A stretch of 64,000 nt of DNA from Hormiphora californensis (Eukaryota > Ctenophora > Tentaculata > Cydippida > Pleurobrachiidae). Below the pieces are notes generated by a model. The model did no database searches. It worked only from the letters and a program-made list of their open reading frames with translations, and had not been told where the DNA came from. Every line of letters begins with the position of its first letter. The stretch's first letter is position 1. Positions 1 through 19,000 of the stretch are shown piece by piece. The translations under genes were made by a program, and so were the position numbers. The stretch covers positions 344,438-408,437 of the forward strand of contig CM035351.1 of the NCBI GenBank assembly GCA_020137815.1. Direction: 5' to 3'.

Positions 1-76
1 GTAAACGCCCAGTATTAGATTTGTTCACGGGGGTGTTGCCCCCCCCCCCCGGTAGTTTGCTGGGAAAGACACTTAC

Positions 77-2995
77 CCAGGGAGAGATGTTCAATAATCG
101 CTGAGCGAACAGTGCACAGGGGTGGGTAAAGGAGTAGCAACTCGGAGAGTTTGCCACCCTTCTCCGCGAGGGCCTCTTCCAACTTCTCGCACATCTGCTG
201 TCTGTACTGGGCGACCTTCTCACTCTCATCGTCCAATGTTTCACAGGCTGTGGAATAAGGGGGTTGTAGGGGGGGTGTCACAGGCTGTGAAATGAGGGGG
301 TTGTAGGGGAGGTGTCCACAGTGCTGTGGACATGTAGGGGGTTGTAGGGGCGGGTGTGTCACATGCTGTGGAATAAGGGGGTTGTAAGGGGGGGGGGGTT
401 GTCCACCGGCTGTGGAATACGGGGGTTGGTATGTGGGTGGTCACAGGCTGTGGAATAAGGGGGTTGTAGGGGCGGGGTGTCACAGGCTGTGGAATAAGGG
501 GGTTGTAGGGGCGGGGATGTCACAGGCTGTGAAAGGTGTCGGGGGAGGAACGATTAGTTCGTTTAAGGGAAATGGTAAATTGCTTAATCCTGAATCTTTG
601 ACATATTGTAATAATTTGTCACCTGCCACGACGTGGGAAAGGAAATGAAAGAATGGGAATTTGTCGACACGGAGAATATATAAAAAGGATTTTGACAAAG
701 TACTTTGGATATTTCCCCCGAGCATCCCGGTAAATCGAGGTGTGACTGTATGATAGTGAACAAAGAGAAAGTAGTAGTCAACTCAGTGGTGGCCCCAGCC
801 TGGGGTGGTGGGGGGGTGGCCACCCCCCCAAAACTTTTGAAACAGGGGTTGTTGGGGGTGGTAAAATAGCTTTAAAATGTGTTCTAAATTGCTTTAAATT
901 GATCAAAATCTAAAATTTTCCGGGGGCTTCGCCCCTAACCCACACCAAGGGCTGAAAATCGTTAAAATATTGTTCTAAGTTGCTTAAAATTGATCAAAAA
1001 CTAAAATTTTTCGGGGACTTTGCCCCTTACCCACACCAGAGGCTGAACATCATTAAAAAAGTTTTCTAAAAGGGCTGAAAATCGATAAAATATTGTTCTA
1101 AATTGCTTTAATTCATCAAAATTTCCGGGGGCTTCGCCCCTTGTGACTGAAACTCGTTGAAAAAGTTTTCTAAAAGGGCTGAAAATTGTTAAAAAAAGGT
1201 GTTCTAAATTGCTTAAAATTCATCAAAAACTAAAATTTTCCGGGGGCTTCGCCCCCTAGCCCCCAACAAGGGCTCTGCCCCTGGACCCCGTTGGGGGGCT
1301 GCGCCCCCCAAACCCCCTGCCGCAGCTCCCTCGGCGCCGCTTCGCGGCACCTCGGTCGCGGTCGGGGTTTGGAGTTGTAGTGTGGCCTTCGGTCACACCA
1401 CCCCCCAAAAAATCCGTGCTGGGGCCACCCCTGAGTCAACTTACATGGATCAAAGAGTACGATGGCCATGAACATGTCGAGTTCTGCGTCAGTGCTAATG
1501 AGGTTCTGAAGAGGAGCTACCAACTTATCAAGGATCAACTTGCCAACTTTCTGAACCACCTGGACAAGAGAAATACAGGAATATTTAGGGATGAATCAGA
1601 ATACATCGATATTACGCTGTATAGCTGCAGGTCGCATTGAGGGGTAATTTCAAATCTCAGTCGACTAGTTAGTAACTAGTTAGTAACTAGTAGTGGTAAC
1701 CAGTAGTATTAACTACTAGTTAGTAACTAGTAGTAGTAACTACATAGTAGTGGTAACTAGTAGTTAGTAACTAGTAGTAGTAACTACATAGTAGTGGTAA
1801 CTAGTAGTGGTAACTAGTAGTTAGTAACTACTTAGTAACTAGTAGTAGTTACTAAGTAGTAACTAGTAGTTAGTAACTAGTAGTTACATTTCTAACTCAC
1901 TTCACTGGATCCATCTCCAGGGTTAAAACAACTTTTAGTGTTGTCTTGGAGCTGTTTTGCACTTGCTCGACTCGATTTGAAGGCGAACTTTAGGAGTAGC
2001 AGTAGGGTGATAGAGTTAGAGAAGAGGGCCTTTCGGACTTCACCAGATAGAGACTGAAGAGGGAGTAGTGGGTTACAACTGGACAGAAAAGACGGACAAT
2101 AACTATAGGGAGAGTCCGGGGGTAACAATTCTAAATACCTGGAAGGGCTCTAAGCTGGAGGCCCACTGGTGTAGTTCAGTTAGCTGTTTCTTACCGCTCC
2201 CAACTATTTTCCCGCTATCGATGTGCGTTATGATAGGCGGGTTGCTGGTGTGGGACATGAACTGAAAAACAGTGGTTATTTAAAGGAGTGAAAGATATCG
2301 TAAACAGAGCAGAGATTAACTCCCTATTATTTGGTGCGACACTCCCTAATATTAACTCCCTAATTTGGTGGGACACTCCCTAATATCAACTCCCTAATTT
2401 GGTCCTATTATTAACTCCCTAATTTGGTGCGACACTCACCTTTTTAGCACTCACCTCGCTGGAAACAGAGAACTGCCCGTCAATGTACTCCTCTGGCCAT
2501 CTAGGCACTAGAGGGTGTACCCGGACTGTCTCAACCTTACCGTCCTCCGTTCGGAGGGTTCTCAGCTCTGTTCTCTGGGGAGAGGGAGGGTGTAAGGAGG
2601 GTTCTCAGCTCTATTCTCTGGGGAGAGAGGGAGGGTGTAAGGAGGGTTCTCAGCTCTGTTCTCTGGGGAGAGGAAGGGTGTCAGGTGTGAGCTGTGTTCT
2701 GAGCTCTGGGGAGGGGAAGGGTGTAAGGAGGGTTTTGAGCTCTGTTCTCTAGGGGGAGGGAGGGAGAGTGTGAGCTGTTCTCTATAGAGGAAGGGTGTAA
2801 GGTGGTGGGAAGGTGGTAGATACACTTCGTTAGAATTGCAAAAGGAAGAAGATAACGAGAGACCAAAGTGGTGTTATCTAAAACTGAAGATCTGCTGAAG
2901 CACATTAAATCTAAAAGATCTGCTGCCTACCTTTTCATCGTCCACAGAATACAGATCAGTTCGCCTTCTGTAGCTAACCATGTTCCCATACGACT
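77..2995 (-). CDS. Nuclear-receptor-like gene, ligand-binding domain (3' part, runs off the left edge)
   Basis: Six exons join in phase on the minus strand: 2995-2931, 2574-2455, 2261-2139, 2053-1901, 1559-1445 and 247-77. The last ends at a GTAAGT donor, so the 3' end lies outside the window. The product carries a nuclear-receptor ligand-binding fold. The helix 3-5 signature reads LTELHQWASSLEPFQSLSG and is followed by a leucine-rich helix 5. A helix 8 motif, MAIVLFDP, resembles the AIxxFDP/NPD of RXR and HNF4. A helix 9-10 block, GGKLSELLLLYPPL, resembles the GRFxxLLLxLPxL motif. This is closest to the NR2 (HNF4/RXR) type by eye. Such receptors are ligand-regulated nuclear transcription factors found only in animals. 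No C4 zinc-finger DNA-binding domain was found upstream within the window, so the 5' end is open. Two of its 3' splice sites are copied many times in the adjacent introns. Confidence 0.8.
242..540. repeat. Intronic minisatellite made of 3' splice-site copies
   Basis: About eight degenerate units of 37-42 bp lie directly upstream (minus-strand sense) of the receptor exon 247-77. Each unit contains cacaggctgtgga or a variant, the reverse complement of the real acceptor with its first exon bases (TCCACAG|CCTGTGA), followed by a G-rich stretch. The G-rich strand could form quadruplexes. Confidence 0.8.
784..1433. mobile_element. Non-autonomous hAT-like element with a perfect 8-bp target duplication
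   Basis: The 650-bp element starts CAGTGGTGGCCCCAGC and ends with the inverse of CAGGGGTGGCCCCAGC. It is flanked on both sides by AGTCAACT (776-783 and 1434-1441), the 8-bp duplication typical of hAT. No transposase ORF is present. Inside are several copies of a cgggggcttcgcccc module. The right target copy overlaps the GTAAGT donor of the receptor exon 1559-1445. Confidence 0.88.
1660..1888. repeat. TAGTAACTAG-type short-period repeat in a receptor intron
   Basis: Many copies of tagtaactag and tagtagtaac variants fill the intron between receptor exons 2053-1901 and 1559-1445. The unit is nearly palindromic (CTAGTTACTAG). No coding potential is seen. Confidence 0.8.
2562..2800. repeat. Minisatellite copying the acceptor of receptor exon 2574-2455
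   Basis: About five units of 43-45 bp. Read on the minus strand, each contains CTCTCCCCAG followed by AGAACAGAGCTGAGAACCC or a close variant, that is the real acceptor plus the first exon codons. The copy nearest the exon is used in the model because it alone runs on into the conserved reading frame and a GTGAGT donor at 2454. Confidence 0.78.
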
Positions 2996-3586
2996 CTGAA
3001 ATGTAGAATTGGAGTAATGGATGCAAGATAAGTGCAGGGTACAAATCACACAATCTCTATATTGTTCCAAAAAGCGCTCAAAGAGCCAAAAAATAAAATT
3101 GTTTTCCCGTGAGCTCGGTTACAATTGGACTCTGGCCAAAAAATGGCCCACTCCAGGGAATCACCGAATAATTGAAACAACCCTAGAATCATTCTACAGA
3201 TGATATAATATATCATTGATATATGTTGGAATGGAAATGACCGAATTTCTGATTTATGGTGCTGTTTTAAAAGGGCATCCTTAATCAATGTCATTTGTCT
3301 TTGTGACAAATACATTCTCTTAGCTGAACATAGAGTATGTGATGGAGGGAAAGAGAGAGATAGGGAGAAGAGGGAGGGGAGGAGAGGGGGAAAAGAGAGA
3401 GAGGGGAAAAGGCAGAGAGAGGCGAAAGAGAGAGAGGAGCGAGAGAGAGAAATGAGAGAGATGGAGAGAGATGGGAGAAGAAAGTAAAAGATAGGAGAAG
3501 TGAGAGAACGTTTTGGGAAAAGGATAGGGATGGGGCGTACCAGAGTAAAGTTTAGCCGAACCTGTTCCCGGCCCCACTGTTCTTAC

Positions 3587-3714
3587 CGTAGCGCCAAAAA
3601 GATTAGCATGTAATAGAGGTAGGGGTTCAATAGCCCAAAACTCATTGAAAGACTCTTTAAAAGAAGCAGCTTGTATTAAAGTACCTTTTTCACTTGATCC
3701 ATTAGGATTGTCAT
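3587..3714 (-). CDS. Possible exon of unknown gene (42 codons)
   Basis: An open 128-base block lies between an acceptor (TTCTCTACAG) and a donor (ACG|GTAAGA). It starts in phase 1 and ends in phase 0. It contains the residues ASFKESFNEFWAIEPLPLL. The entry phase matches the exit phase of the microexon 7840-7799, so it may continue the unknown gene at 7.8-14.6 kb. It does not join in phase to the receptor exon 2995-2931 unless a weaker donor downstream is used. No domain is recognised. Confidence 0.4.
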
Positions 3715-3720
3715 CTGTAG

Positions 3721-6700
3721 AGAACTAAACAAAAACAAAGGGAGAACTAGTGGAAGGAGGAATCGCTTTTTACAAAGAATAACCAACTATCGGGTTTAAT
3801 GGAAATTATAAAATATCACAAGGTACGATTAGGGGTGAGTCTTTGCTGATTATAAGTGCAGATCCCAGCAGAGTGGAAAGAGTAGACCAGCAGGAGGGCC
3901 CAGAGGGGAAAGAGTAGACCAGGAGAGGAGGCCCAGAGGGGACGTGATAGTAATGTCCCCCCTCCTGTTGTAGAGGTGAGAGGGCAGTGAGAGCTACTAA
4001 TAAATGTAGCGAGTCATGCTTTCAAATGAGCAGGGACAATCATACTCACAGACTTACTAATGCAAGAGAGGGTGATAGATAGAGAGAGAGGGAGAGATAG
4101 AGAGATAGAGAGTTTTGAGGGTAGAGAAAAGGAGAGGAGAGGAGGAGAAGGAGAAGAGAGATGGAGAGAGAGGAGAATAGGAGAAAGACTTTCCTTTTTC
4201 CCCAAACCCCCCCTTTTTTTTTTTCCTTTTTTCCCCCGGTTTTCCCTCTTTTTTTTAAATCCTTTCCCCTGCCTTTTTATTTCTCTTTAATCTCTTTCCC
4301 CCCAACCAGAGGAAAAAGGGGTTTTAAAAGAAAGACACGTTAATGGAATTTCCCCACCGACTTTTAAGGGTGGTCAGAGACAAAGCAAATGTTCCACATA
4401 TTTAATCCCCATCACCTCTTACCCCTCTTAGGATTTTAAATAATGGTTTCTAATATGTAATGAAAAGCAGAAGTTAAGGAAGAAACAAAATGCAAACAGG
4501 TCTTTAAAAAAAACAGTTGCATAAAACCCGCCAACGCTCGTTTAATTTTTATATATTATATACCTTTTTTTGGGGAAAAAAAAAAACAATTTTTTATATA
4601 TTTTAAAATATTAAAATAAAACTTTAATTATGAATAAAAATATAAAAATAAAAAAAAGAATATATAAAAGGCCGGAAAGGTGAAAAAGAAAAGGGAATAG
4701 GGAAATAATCAATTGAAACGATCAGCCCATTGATAATCCTGATGTTCCCAATGCGTTTGAAACATCTGACCCGGTTCAATAACGTATCCCAAATACTCCA
4801 AATTTTTTTTTTTTCTTCCCCCTCTCCTCCCCTTTATCCCCTGCCTCCCTAAAAATTTTTTTTCCCCAAACTTTTTTTACCGCCTCTCTTCCCCTTCTCT
4901 TTTCCTCTATTCACTTTGAACACTTTTTAAATTTATAAACCTATCCCCTTCTCCAACCTTAAATTAACTTAGGAAACATAAATAGAACAAAGTTTAAATA
5001 ATCCCCTTTTTGAATTAAAAGGGTAAAAAAGTTTTTAATATTTTTATATATTTTATATATATTATTTTTGTTAATTTAAATTTTATAATTTTTAAATAAA
5101 AAAAAAATTAAGGAAAAGAAAAAAATCTTGCCCCCCCTAAAATTTTGGCCGGGTAAAATTACGGTATTAAACAATATAACATAAAGAGAGAGGTACACGA
5201 CGAAATGAGGGAATTCAAGGCACCCCCCTCCTAACCCATCCCTCTCCACCCACCATATAGATTTGACTTCCCTCAAATGAGCTATTGAACATGGAGTTCC
5301 ACTTTCATGAAGTTCATGAAGGTTTTGTAATATTGGCTCTCTTTTTAGTTCCCTCTTTTAACTCTCCCCCTCTCTCCCACTCCCCATCATTCTCTCTCAC
5401 TCCCTAACACTCCCTATCTCTCTTTCTCTCTCTCTCCCTGCTTCTTCTTATCACTCTCTCTCTCAATCTCTCCCTCTTTCTCTCAATCTGTATACCCCAG
5501 AGCTCCAACATCTTCCAGTATCATTATCCATTATATCATATCTGATATCGCACGATCAGCACAGTGAATCATGCACGAAGATTTAACCTTTCTCTCGCTT
5601 CTCTCGCTTCCCATTGGCCATCAATCAATCACTCTAAATTACATTTATATGTCAATACGACACCCGAAAATGCATCTACCAGTTCCAGTACGCCATAATA
5701 TAATGACTTTGAAACCTTTCAAACCATGTCATATTTAACCATTATCTTTGCAAGCCGTATAAATTTATGGTACGGCATGATCAATGCAATTTCTCTAGAA
5801 GGAACTAATTAAAAAGCATGGGAGTTTAAAGGACAGTTTTTGGTAAAGAGGTCAGCAAATTTTACAAAAAGACAAATTATTATTCGTTTTCCCTGTACCC
5901 ATTTGAAGCATGTAACTATCCAATATTAATCATTCCTTTGCCTCCTCTCTGTCCCGTAAACATATTCCTCTCAAATCACAGCAAATACAAAACGGGATAA
6001 AAGAATGATTTGTCGTCTCTGAGGCGTTGCAAAATAAAGCAAGCAACGCAGTATTGATCACTTCCCCTGCTCCTTTTTAGTGGGAGACACTAGCGTGGTA
6101 CGCCACACCAATTTCGTTTTTCAAAAAACACGCAAAAAAAGTTTTTCAAGATCGACTTTTCACATTTTGGCTCATAACTCCTGTTCCTGATGCGATAAAG
6201 ACTTCAAACCTTCGCCATTCGATGGGGCTTGAAATTCCCTTTCCAACGGTATGCAAATGATTTCTGTACCTCATCAGGAACCGGAGATATGATCACTTAT
6301 GATAATATCCGTGTAAGTTTCCTTCGACATTATCAATGCTCCTTGATATTGTCCCTGCTAACGGCACAACACCAGAGTGGCATTATACATGTATTTACCC
6401 CCCCCCCCCCCGACCTATCGACCTCGTTAGAAGAGCTGATGTCCCGAACTTTTCCAAAACCGGGGTAACCAGGCCCAACTAAATAAATATTGGTAAACCT
6501 AAGTAGAATGAATCAGGTTTTATTAGAACACCAGTCCACGCTAGGAAGTAATTTTGATATCTCCTTCTGGACGTGCTGACACACACGCCCTCACAACAGA
6601 TTAATGGAGAAATCTCACACATACTCGGGCAGATCTCGTGGTTAAGGAGAGATTTTAATTCTTGCTCAGATCTCATTATTCAGAACCAGAGAGTTGAAGG

Positions 6701-7540
6701 GAATTTTGCTGCATTTATGTGACCAAAATCCACCTTGGAATATGGCTGGAGAGTTGGTAATTGTACACGCACCAATTGGCGCCAAATATTGAAGTCGACT
6801 TCAACAACTTAAAAAGTAGGGTGGAAAACTTCAAACTTCAAAAACTTCAGCCCCCCCCCCCCCCCGTTTTGTGCGCGGCTCACTTCTAGCGCGCGCCCCA
6901 TGAGAGTGCTGCCTCGTTGGGATGAGTGTCCTCTTTACAGAGCTCCGGGTTGTGTCAGGCTAGTTTCCAGTGCAATCCACCACCACCACATCACTTCTCT
7001 CGCAAACTCTCTCTCTCTCTCTGGTCCCGCCACGGCAGCCAACGCGTGCTGCTCCAGCTGTAGTGTGGTTCAATGGTGATCGGGGGCCCTGCACTAACCT
7101 CCTCACTCTCTCTCTCTCTTTCTTAGTCCCTTATGTTTATAGGATGTAGGATACAGAAATTGTTGGATAGTGTGAGAACTGCCCGCATCACTATTCCCGG
7201 TAAACTATTCCCGGTAAACACCCCGCAGTATTGAGAATATACCAGACATGGGGGCCTGTGAGCGAGACTGTGTGTGTGAATTGACTTGCTAACACTCTAG
7301 AAGGGTATAACAGGCAAAATATGAACTCGGATAGAGGCCAAGAAAATAATTAATGGGACTTGATTGAGCATTGATAGACTTTGCGGAAGTGTCGACCAAC
7401 ACTTTTTCCTAAAAGACAACTAAATGCCAGTCCAATTTCCAAAAAAACATGTTAAATTTATAGTGAGACGTGATTGGTTGAGTAACCAATGCCAATATAA
7501 TCAAAAATAAAGACCTTCGTAATTCCGCTTAATTGATGCA
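3721..7540. other. No gene seen: low-complexity and AT-rich stretch
   Basis: This holds GA-rich tracts (4075-4190), then 4195-5110, which is dense in homopolymer runs and AT-rich sequence of a different texture from the rest and possibly poorly assembled. CT-rich sequence follows at 5340-5480, then unique sequence with poly-C runs near 6400 and 6851. No exon with good splice signals and a readable frame was found on either strand. A zinc-finger exon for the receptor gene was looked for here and not found. Confidence 0.6.
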
Positions 7541-7543
7541 AAA

Positions 7544-7616
7544 CGACCGCGCCAGGGCTCGAACCTGGAATCTCCTGCTCCGTAGGCAGGCGCCTTAGCC
7601 ATTGGGCCACGCAGCC
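7544..7616 (-). tRNA. tRNA-Arg (anticodon ACG)
   Basis: The 73-nt minus-strand sequence folds as a cloverleaf. The acceptor stem is GGCTGCG with CGCGGTC (two G-U pairs). The D arm is GCC/GGC, the anticodon arm CCTGC-CTACGGA-GCAGG with anticodon ACG (complement of 7581-7583), and the T arm CCAGG-TTCGAGC-CCTGG. The discriminator base is G and a TTTT polymerase III stop follows at once. The B box GGTTCGAGCC is intact. There is no encoded CCA, as expected in eukaryotes. A SINE head is unlikely because no tRNA-related copy is seen elsewhere in the window. Confidence 0.9.
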
Positions 7617-7671
7617 TATGTGCGGATTGATATTGAGTGCTTTATATAGAGCATGATTGTCTAGTTTCAAT

Positions 7672-7790
7672 AGTGCCTTTTTGTTCCCTAACTGCTGCAC
7701 TGACAAGTGCCTAGTTGTTCCCTAACTGCACTGGCAAGTGCCTTATTGTTTCCTAACTGCACTGGCAAGTGCATGGTTGTTCGGTAACTC
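7672..7790. repeat. Short tandem repeat, about 35 bp x 3
   Basis: Three to four copies of a unit containing ccctaactgcactggcaagtg. It abuts the donor of microexon 7840-7799 on the intron side. Confidence 0.7.
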
Positions 7791-7798
7791 ACCCTTAC

Positions 7799-14607
<6,809 letters not shown>

Positions 14608-16049
14608 TGCACATGCAACTATGAAGATCAAAGAAGAGTTTTATGTATGCGATTATATATGAAAAGAGGCTGGTACGAAAACCAACTGACACACGAACAC
14701 AACGCACAACGCAAAATTTGCAGAGTGCTGTAGCCTAAGATAACCCGTCCCTTCCTTTCTCTTCTCTTCTCTATCTCTCCAGAACACCTTTATTATCTTC
14801 ACATTGCTAGGCCTCTCTCTCTTTCTCTCTCTCCCTCTCTCTCTTCACACCTTCTCTCTCTCGGCCAATTTCACAAACAGTTTAGCTGGCGGTTCTAAAT
14901 ACGGACGTGCAACTTAAGAAGTCTCGATGAAGTTTGATTTGCAGGCTAGAAAGGTAACGATTTGGCGACATGTAACCTCGGCCTGCCATAAGCCGAGTCG
15001 GCATGCTTTGTTCTTCTAGAGAGGAATTTCATGATAGATTTATAATATTTATGTTTCTGCCAGCTAGCTCACGGAAAGTTAGCTTGCAGCAAAAGAAAGC
15101 TTGATGTAGCTTACCCCATTCAACACGGTTCAGAACGACGGCTCTACAAATGGACTGCATGATAGTGAACGAATTGCGTTCACTGCTTATTGAAGTAGCA
15201 TTTTCAGATTACTATAAGAGTAAACTATTCCTAGAGCACGTAAAGTAAGTAAATGGTGCTAGGAAGAGCCTTCCCTGGTAAGATTGCATACTATAGGTAC
15301 TCTTAACTTCGACAGGTGGGAGACCTCGGCGTAAGAACAAAATTGTGACTTTCTTTACATTTCATTTGATGACTGATCAACTGATACAGTAAACTGTTAC
15401 TGGTTTACTGTCATCATTATTAATTCCTACCAACAAAGCAAAAAAGCATAAATTGTAAGGAAAATGCTCAAGACTTTCAGGGGTCCGTCGTGGCGGACCA
15501 AGAAGCCAACAAAATGTGGTTCATATAACCTTCGATTTAGTAAACAAGCCATCAAAGTGACAACCTTCACTAGTTTCTTCTACCAGACATGACGTCACTC
15601 TGGCTGCCAGGCTCTAGCACGGAAGTCGGAAGATGAACTCCAGTCAAACTTTTTCTTTAAGGTTTTGCGCAAAGTTTGTAAAATTTGAAGCTCGAATTTT
15701 TATTTATTTCGAATAATCGTCTCTTGCGCGGCGCCGCGCTTTCCATTTTGCAGCGAATTGATTTTAACTCGCGGCGAACGTTTATTTTAACCGTGCGCGT
15801 CGTGAACAATTCACGCGCGATGAAGATCATGCTTGGAAAATAACTTTGCGGACGAATCAAAACAATCTGCACATAGCAACCACAAACATTTCGTTCCTTC
15901 TACAGTTCATTTGCGCTTACTTTTAGTTAGACTTAGGATGGGCAGATTGGGTAGTGTGTGGCTGTCTATTTATATGATGATGACACTACATAATTTAGCC
16001 GTGTCAGTGATTACAGAATCAATATTATTTTGTAGGTTAAAGCTAAACA
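14608..16049. other. Intergenic region between divergent genes
   Basis: This separates the minus-strand unknown gene from the plus-strand coiled-coil gene. It holds CT-rich sequence at 14750-14870 and otherwise unique sequence. A GC/CpG-rich patch at 15720-15830 could be promoter. A possible 5'UTR acceptor (TTTTGTAG) sits 14 bases before the ATG at 16050. No further gene is seen. Confidence 0.5.
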
Positions 16050-19000
16050 ATGGCCGATTTTCCCGAGTGGTTAAATGAAGACTTTGATTTCGAAGCACAG
16101 CTTCTTGATCCTGATTTCTACGACAGTGAAGATGATGCCGTTTTTGAGGAGTATTTAGAAAGCGGCCAACGAGGACTGAGTACTCAATCTGAAATTCACC
16201 TGGCCGAAGCCTTGAGAGAGGATGAAAATGTAGTTGCCGAATGCGAGAAAACTGGGATGTGGGTTAACTTCGTCAAGTTTGTCAATCAGTCAAAACGAGA
16301 AATGCATGGTAAAGGTTATGAGACACCACAAGAATGCTATATCGCATACAAATACTACTTGGAATGGGCCTCTAGGAAGACAGGTAAGATGTTTGATTCA
16401 ACTGGGTTCAGAAATTGAATCTTAGTTTACCACTATTTCTCTTATGGGCAAACGATAAACTCGCCATATTCTCAGGTCGACCTTGGAAGCTACCCCACAT
16501 TAAGACGATGGCACATCCTGCTATTGAGAGGATGCGATACCCGGCCCCGGATGAGGCAATCACTGATGAGTTCCGAACATATGCTTTCTATGCTCTCCAG
16601 GAGGAGGATTCAATTGAAGGATTGGATGTGATTCTTAGTAACGAGCAGATGTTTAACGAAATGTTGGAATACTGCTAAAACGTACAAACTCTGGGCCCTA
16701 GATTGGCCCTCGATTATCGACACGTATATGGAGATGTTCACAACCCGACATGTCCTTCCTGAGGGCAAGAAGCCATGTGAGTTGAATGGGATGATAAGAA
16801 TATAGTTTCAGCGCTGATTGCTGACTGACCCTCTCCCCATTTTTCAGATCAACCTGGTCACGTTGTGCCACTAAAGGAACGAGTTGGACGATCCCGCAGC
16901 TACCAGGAATTGGCCTACAAGGCGGCAAAGGACCAAAAGGAAATCTCCAGACTGAAGTGGCTCGAGGATAACCGAGAGAAGGCTCTCCAGTATCTAAGGG
17001 CACGACGACATCACGAGCATGACCGGCGGCAGAATCCTGGTCTACCGGAATTCGGTCTTGCTCCCCCAGCAGGGATGGAACGAATTGCTCGGTCACAAAT
17101 GGAATGTGAGTAATGTAAATGAATTCATCATTCAAATTAATTCCAAATCTGCTACTTTTTCCTAACCCCTTTCCCTCCCACAGTTGACTACACAAAGGAA
17201 GACATGTACGCCAACCAGGTCGAGGAAACCATGCTCTTCGAATTGGACGGTGACTCCGATGTGGACTACCTAGAGATGCTGGGAGAAGGCCGGGAAACTG
17301 GCTGGAACCAGAATGCCGGAATCCTCCCGAAAATGGCCGGTCTGTACACCGAGAGTCTTATGGACACGGATGTGTTGCAGTATGAGAAACGGAGGAGGGA
17401 GCGACTTGCCAAGGGTCTCACTCCCCTACCCAGGAAAAATCACAAAGTACCTGATCAAGTTCTGGTGACGGAGCCATTTGGTCGGGTGGCACAGGGCGGC
17501 TATCTGACACGACCCAAGAACCAACAAGGTCCTCTTGGTCCTGGAGAGGTTGGAGCAACCACTAGCGATGATAAACTGGCCCAAATCAGCACCCTTTCCC
17601 TGGCAGAGATCGTCTGCAAAACTGAGCATAGCACGGAGGTCGAGAGGAGGAGGCTTATTCTCGAGATGGATCAGTGTGTAAGGTACAACAAGAAGCTCAT
17701 TGCAGTGTTCACAGACATTATCGACCACATTGGACCCTACGCAGTGGCCCCTCCCTCTGAGTGGGATTTCAGCGGTGCCCAACAGTACCTCCAATCGAAC
17801 AAGGTCGAGTTTGAAAAGTGGGAACGTATTGCTGTAGCCAAGGCATCCCAAACAGAGCGAAAGGACCTGTTTACATACTATACTGCGGTGAAGCAGCATA
17901 TCAATAGTACCGCTCGTAACATCGCACACGATGCAAGCTATGTGATTAAACAGCTGACAAGCTTTGTGGAAACTGTAAAAAGTTCCGATCCATCCCTTGT
18001 GAAGGTTTGGTTTGATGATGCCGTGGGTCCCTCTGTCAAGCAATACCTAAAAGATATGGATGCTAAGGAACAACAAATTGACAACCTGATTGCAGCAATT
18101 GAAAAAGTAAAATGCTACAAAACACTGATGAATTATAAGGACACAGAGACACAGACTCTATTCGATGATGACATCTACCACCATTTGGAGAAATTGCAAA
18201 GGGAAGTTGAGGCCATCAGGGAGAATATCTCACAGAAGGAGAGACGAGTGGAAGTAACTCTAAAAACGAGCGAGTTTGTGAGAGGACAGGCTGCAGATTT
18301 AGAAAAGAGCTCCGAATCACATTCCAGCCAGTCCCAATCGTTGGATGTCTACACACATGGCTTGAAGCAGAACATAGACGCAGAGAAGGGCAACGCGGAA
18401 CGGATTAGAACTCAAATCGCTACGCTTACAGCGGAGGTATGTGGTCGAATAATGAGCATAATTGTATGCGGCATGATGTAATTCATCTCACAAATAGCTA
18501 TCTTTATTATAACTACATGTATAGTTCCACTTGCATCAAATCTAATATAAATCACAGACCTCTCTAACTCACTAAAACTCTAATATAACGTCTACCATTT
18601 CCTTAGAGTGAGAAAAACACGTCTGATTTAGCGGCACAAGGATTGGATTGTAACGAACCTAGGCCTGAAGATCTGGAGCTAATTAAGGAGACCAAAGAGA
18701 TGCTGGAAGCGACAAATGCCAAACTTTTGTCTGATGTTACCCACGTTGATCAGGAGCTTTCACTTTACCAAGGTTGGTTAGGTGTTACACGATTACACAA
18801 GGGAACCCATGGGGGTGGTCAGTAGGAAAGTTGCTTTCTATCACGTTACAAATTAGTCCAATTAGTCCAGTAGACGTTACCACACCATTTCAGATCTTGT
18901 TGCTAAGAAAACAGCGGAGATAGAGCGAAAGAAGAAAGCAGCTGTAGAGACAGACGATCTGATAAAGGTGTACGAGAAGCAGAAAGCAGCCAAGGGTGTG

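Noticed and set aside
1380-1640. 86-codon plus-strand frame across the hAT element border
   Set aside because: Antisense to the receptor exon 1559-1445, whose minus-strand translation has the helix 8 signature.
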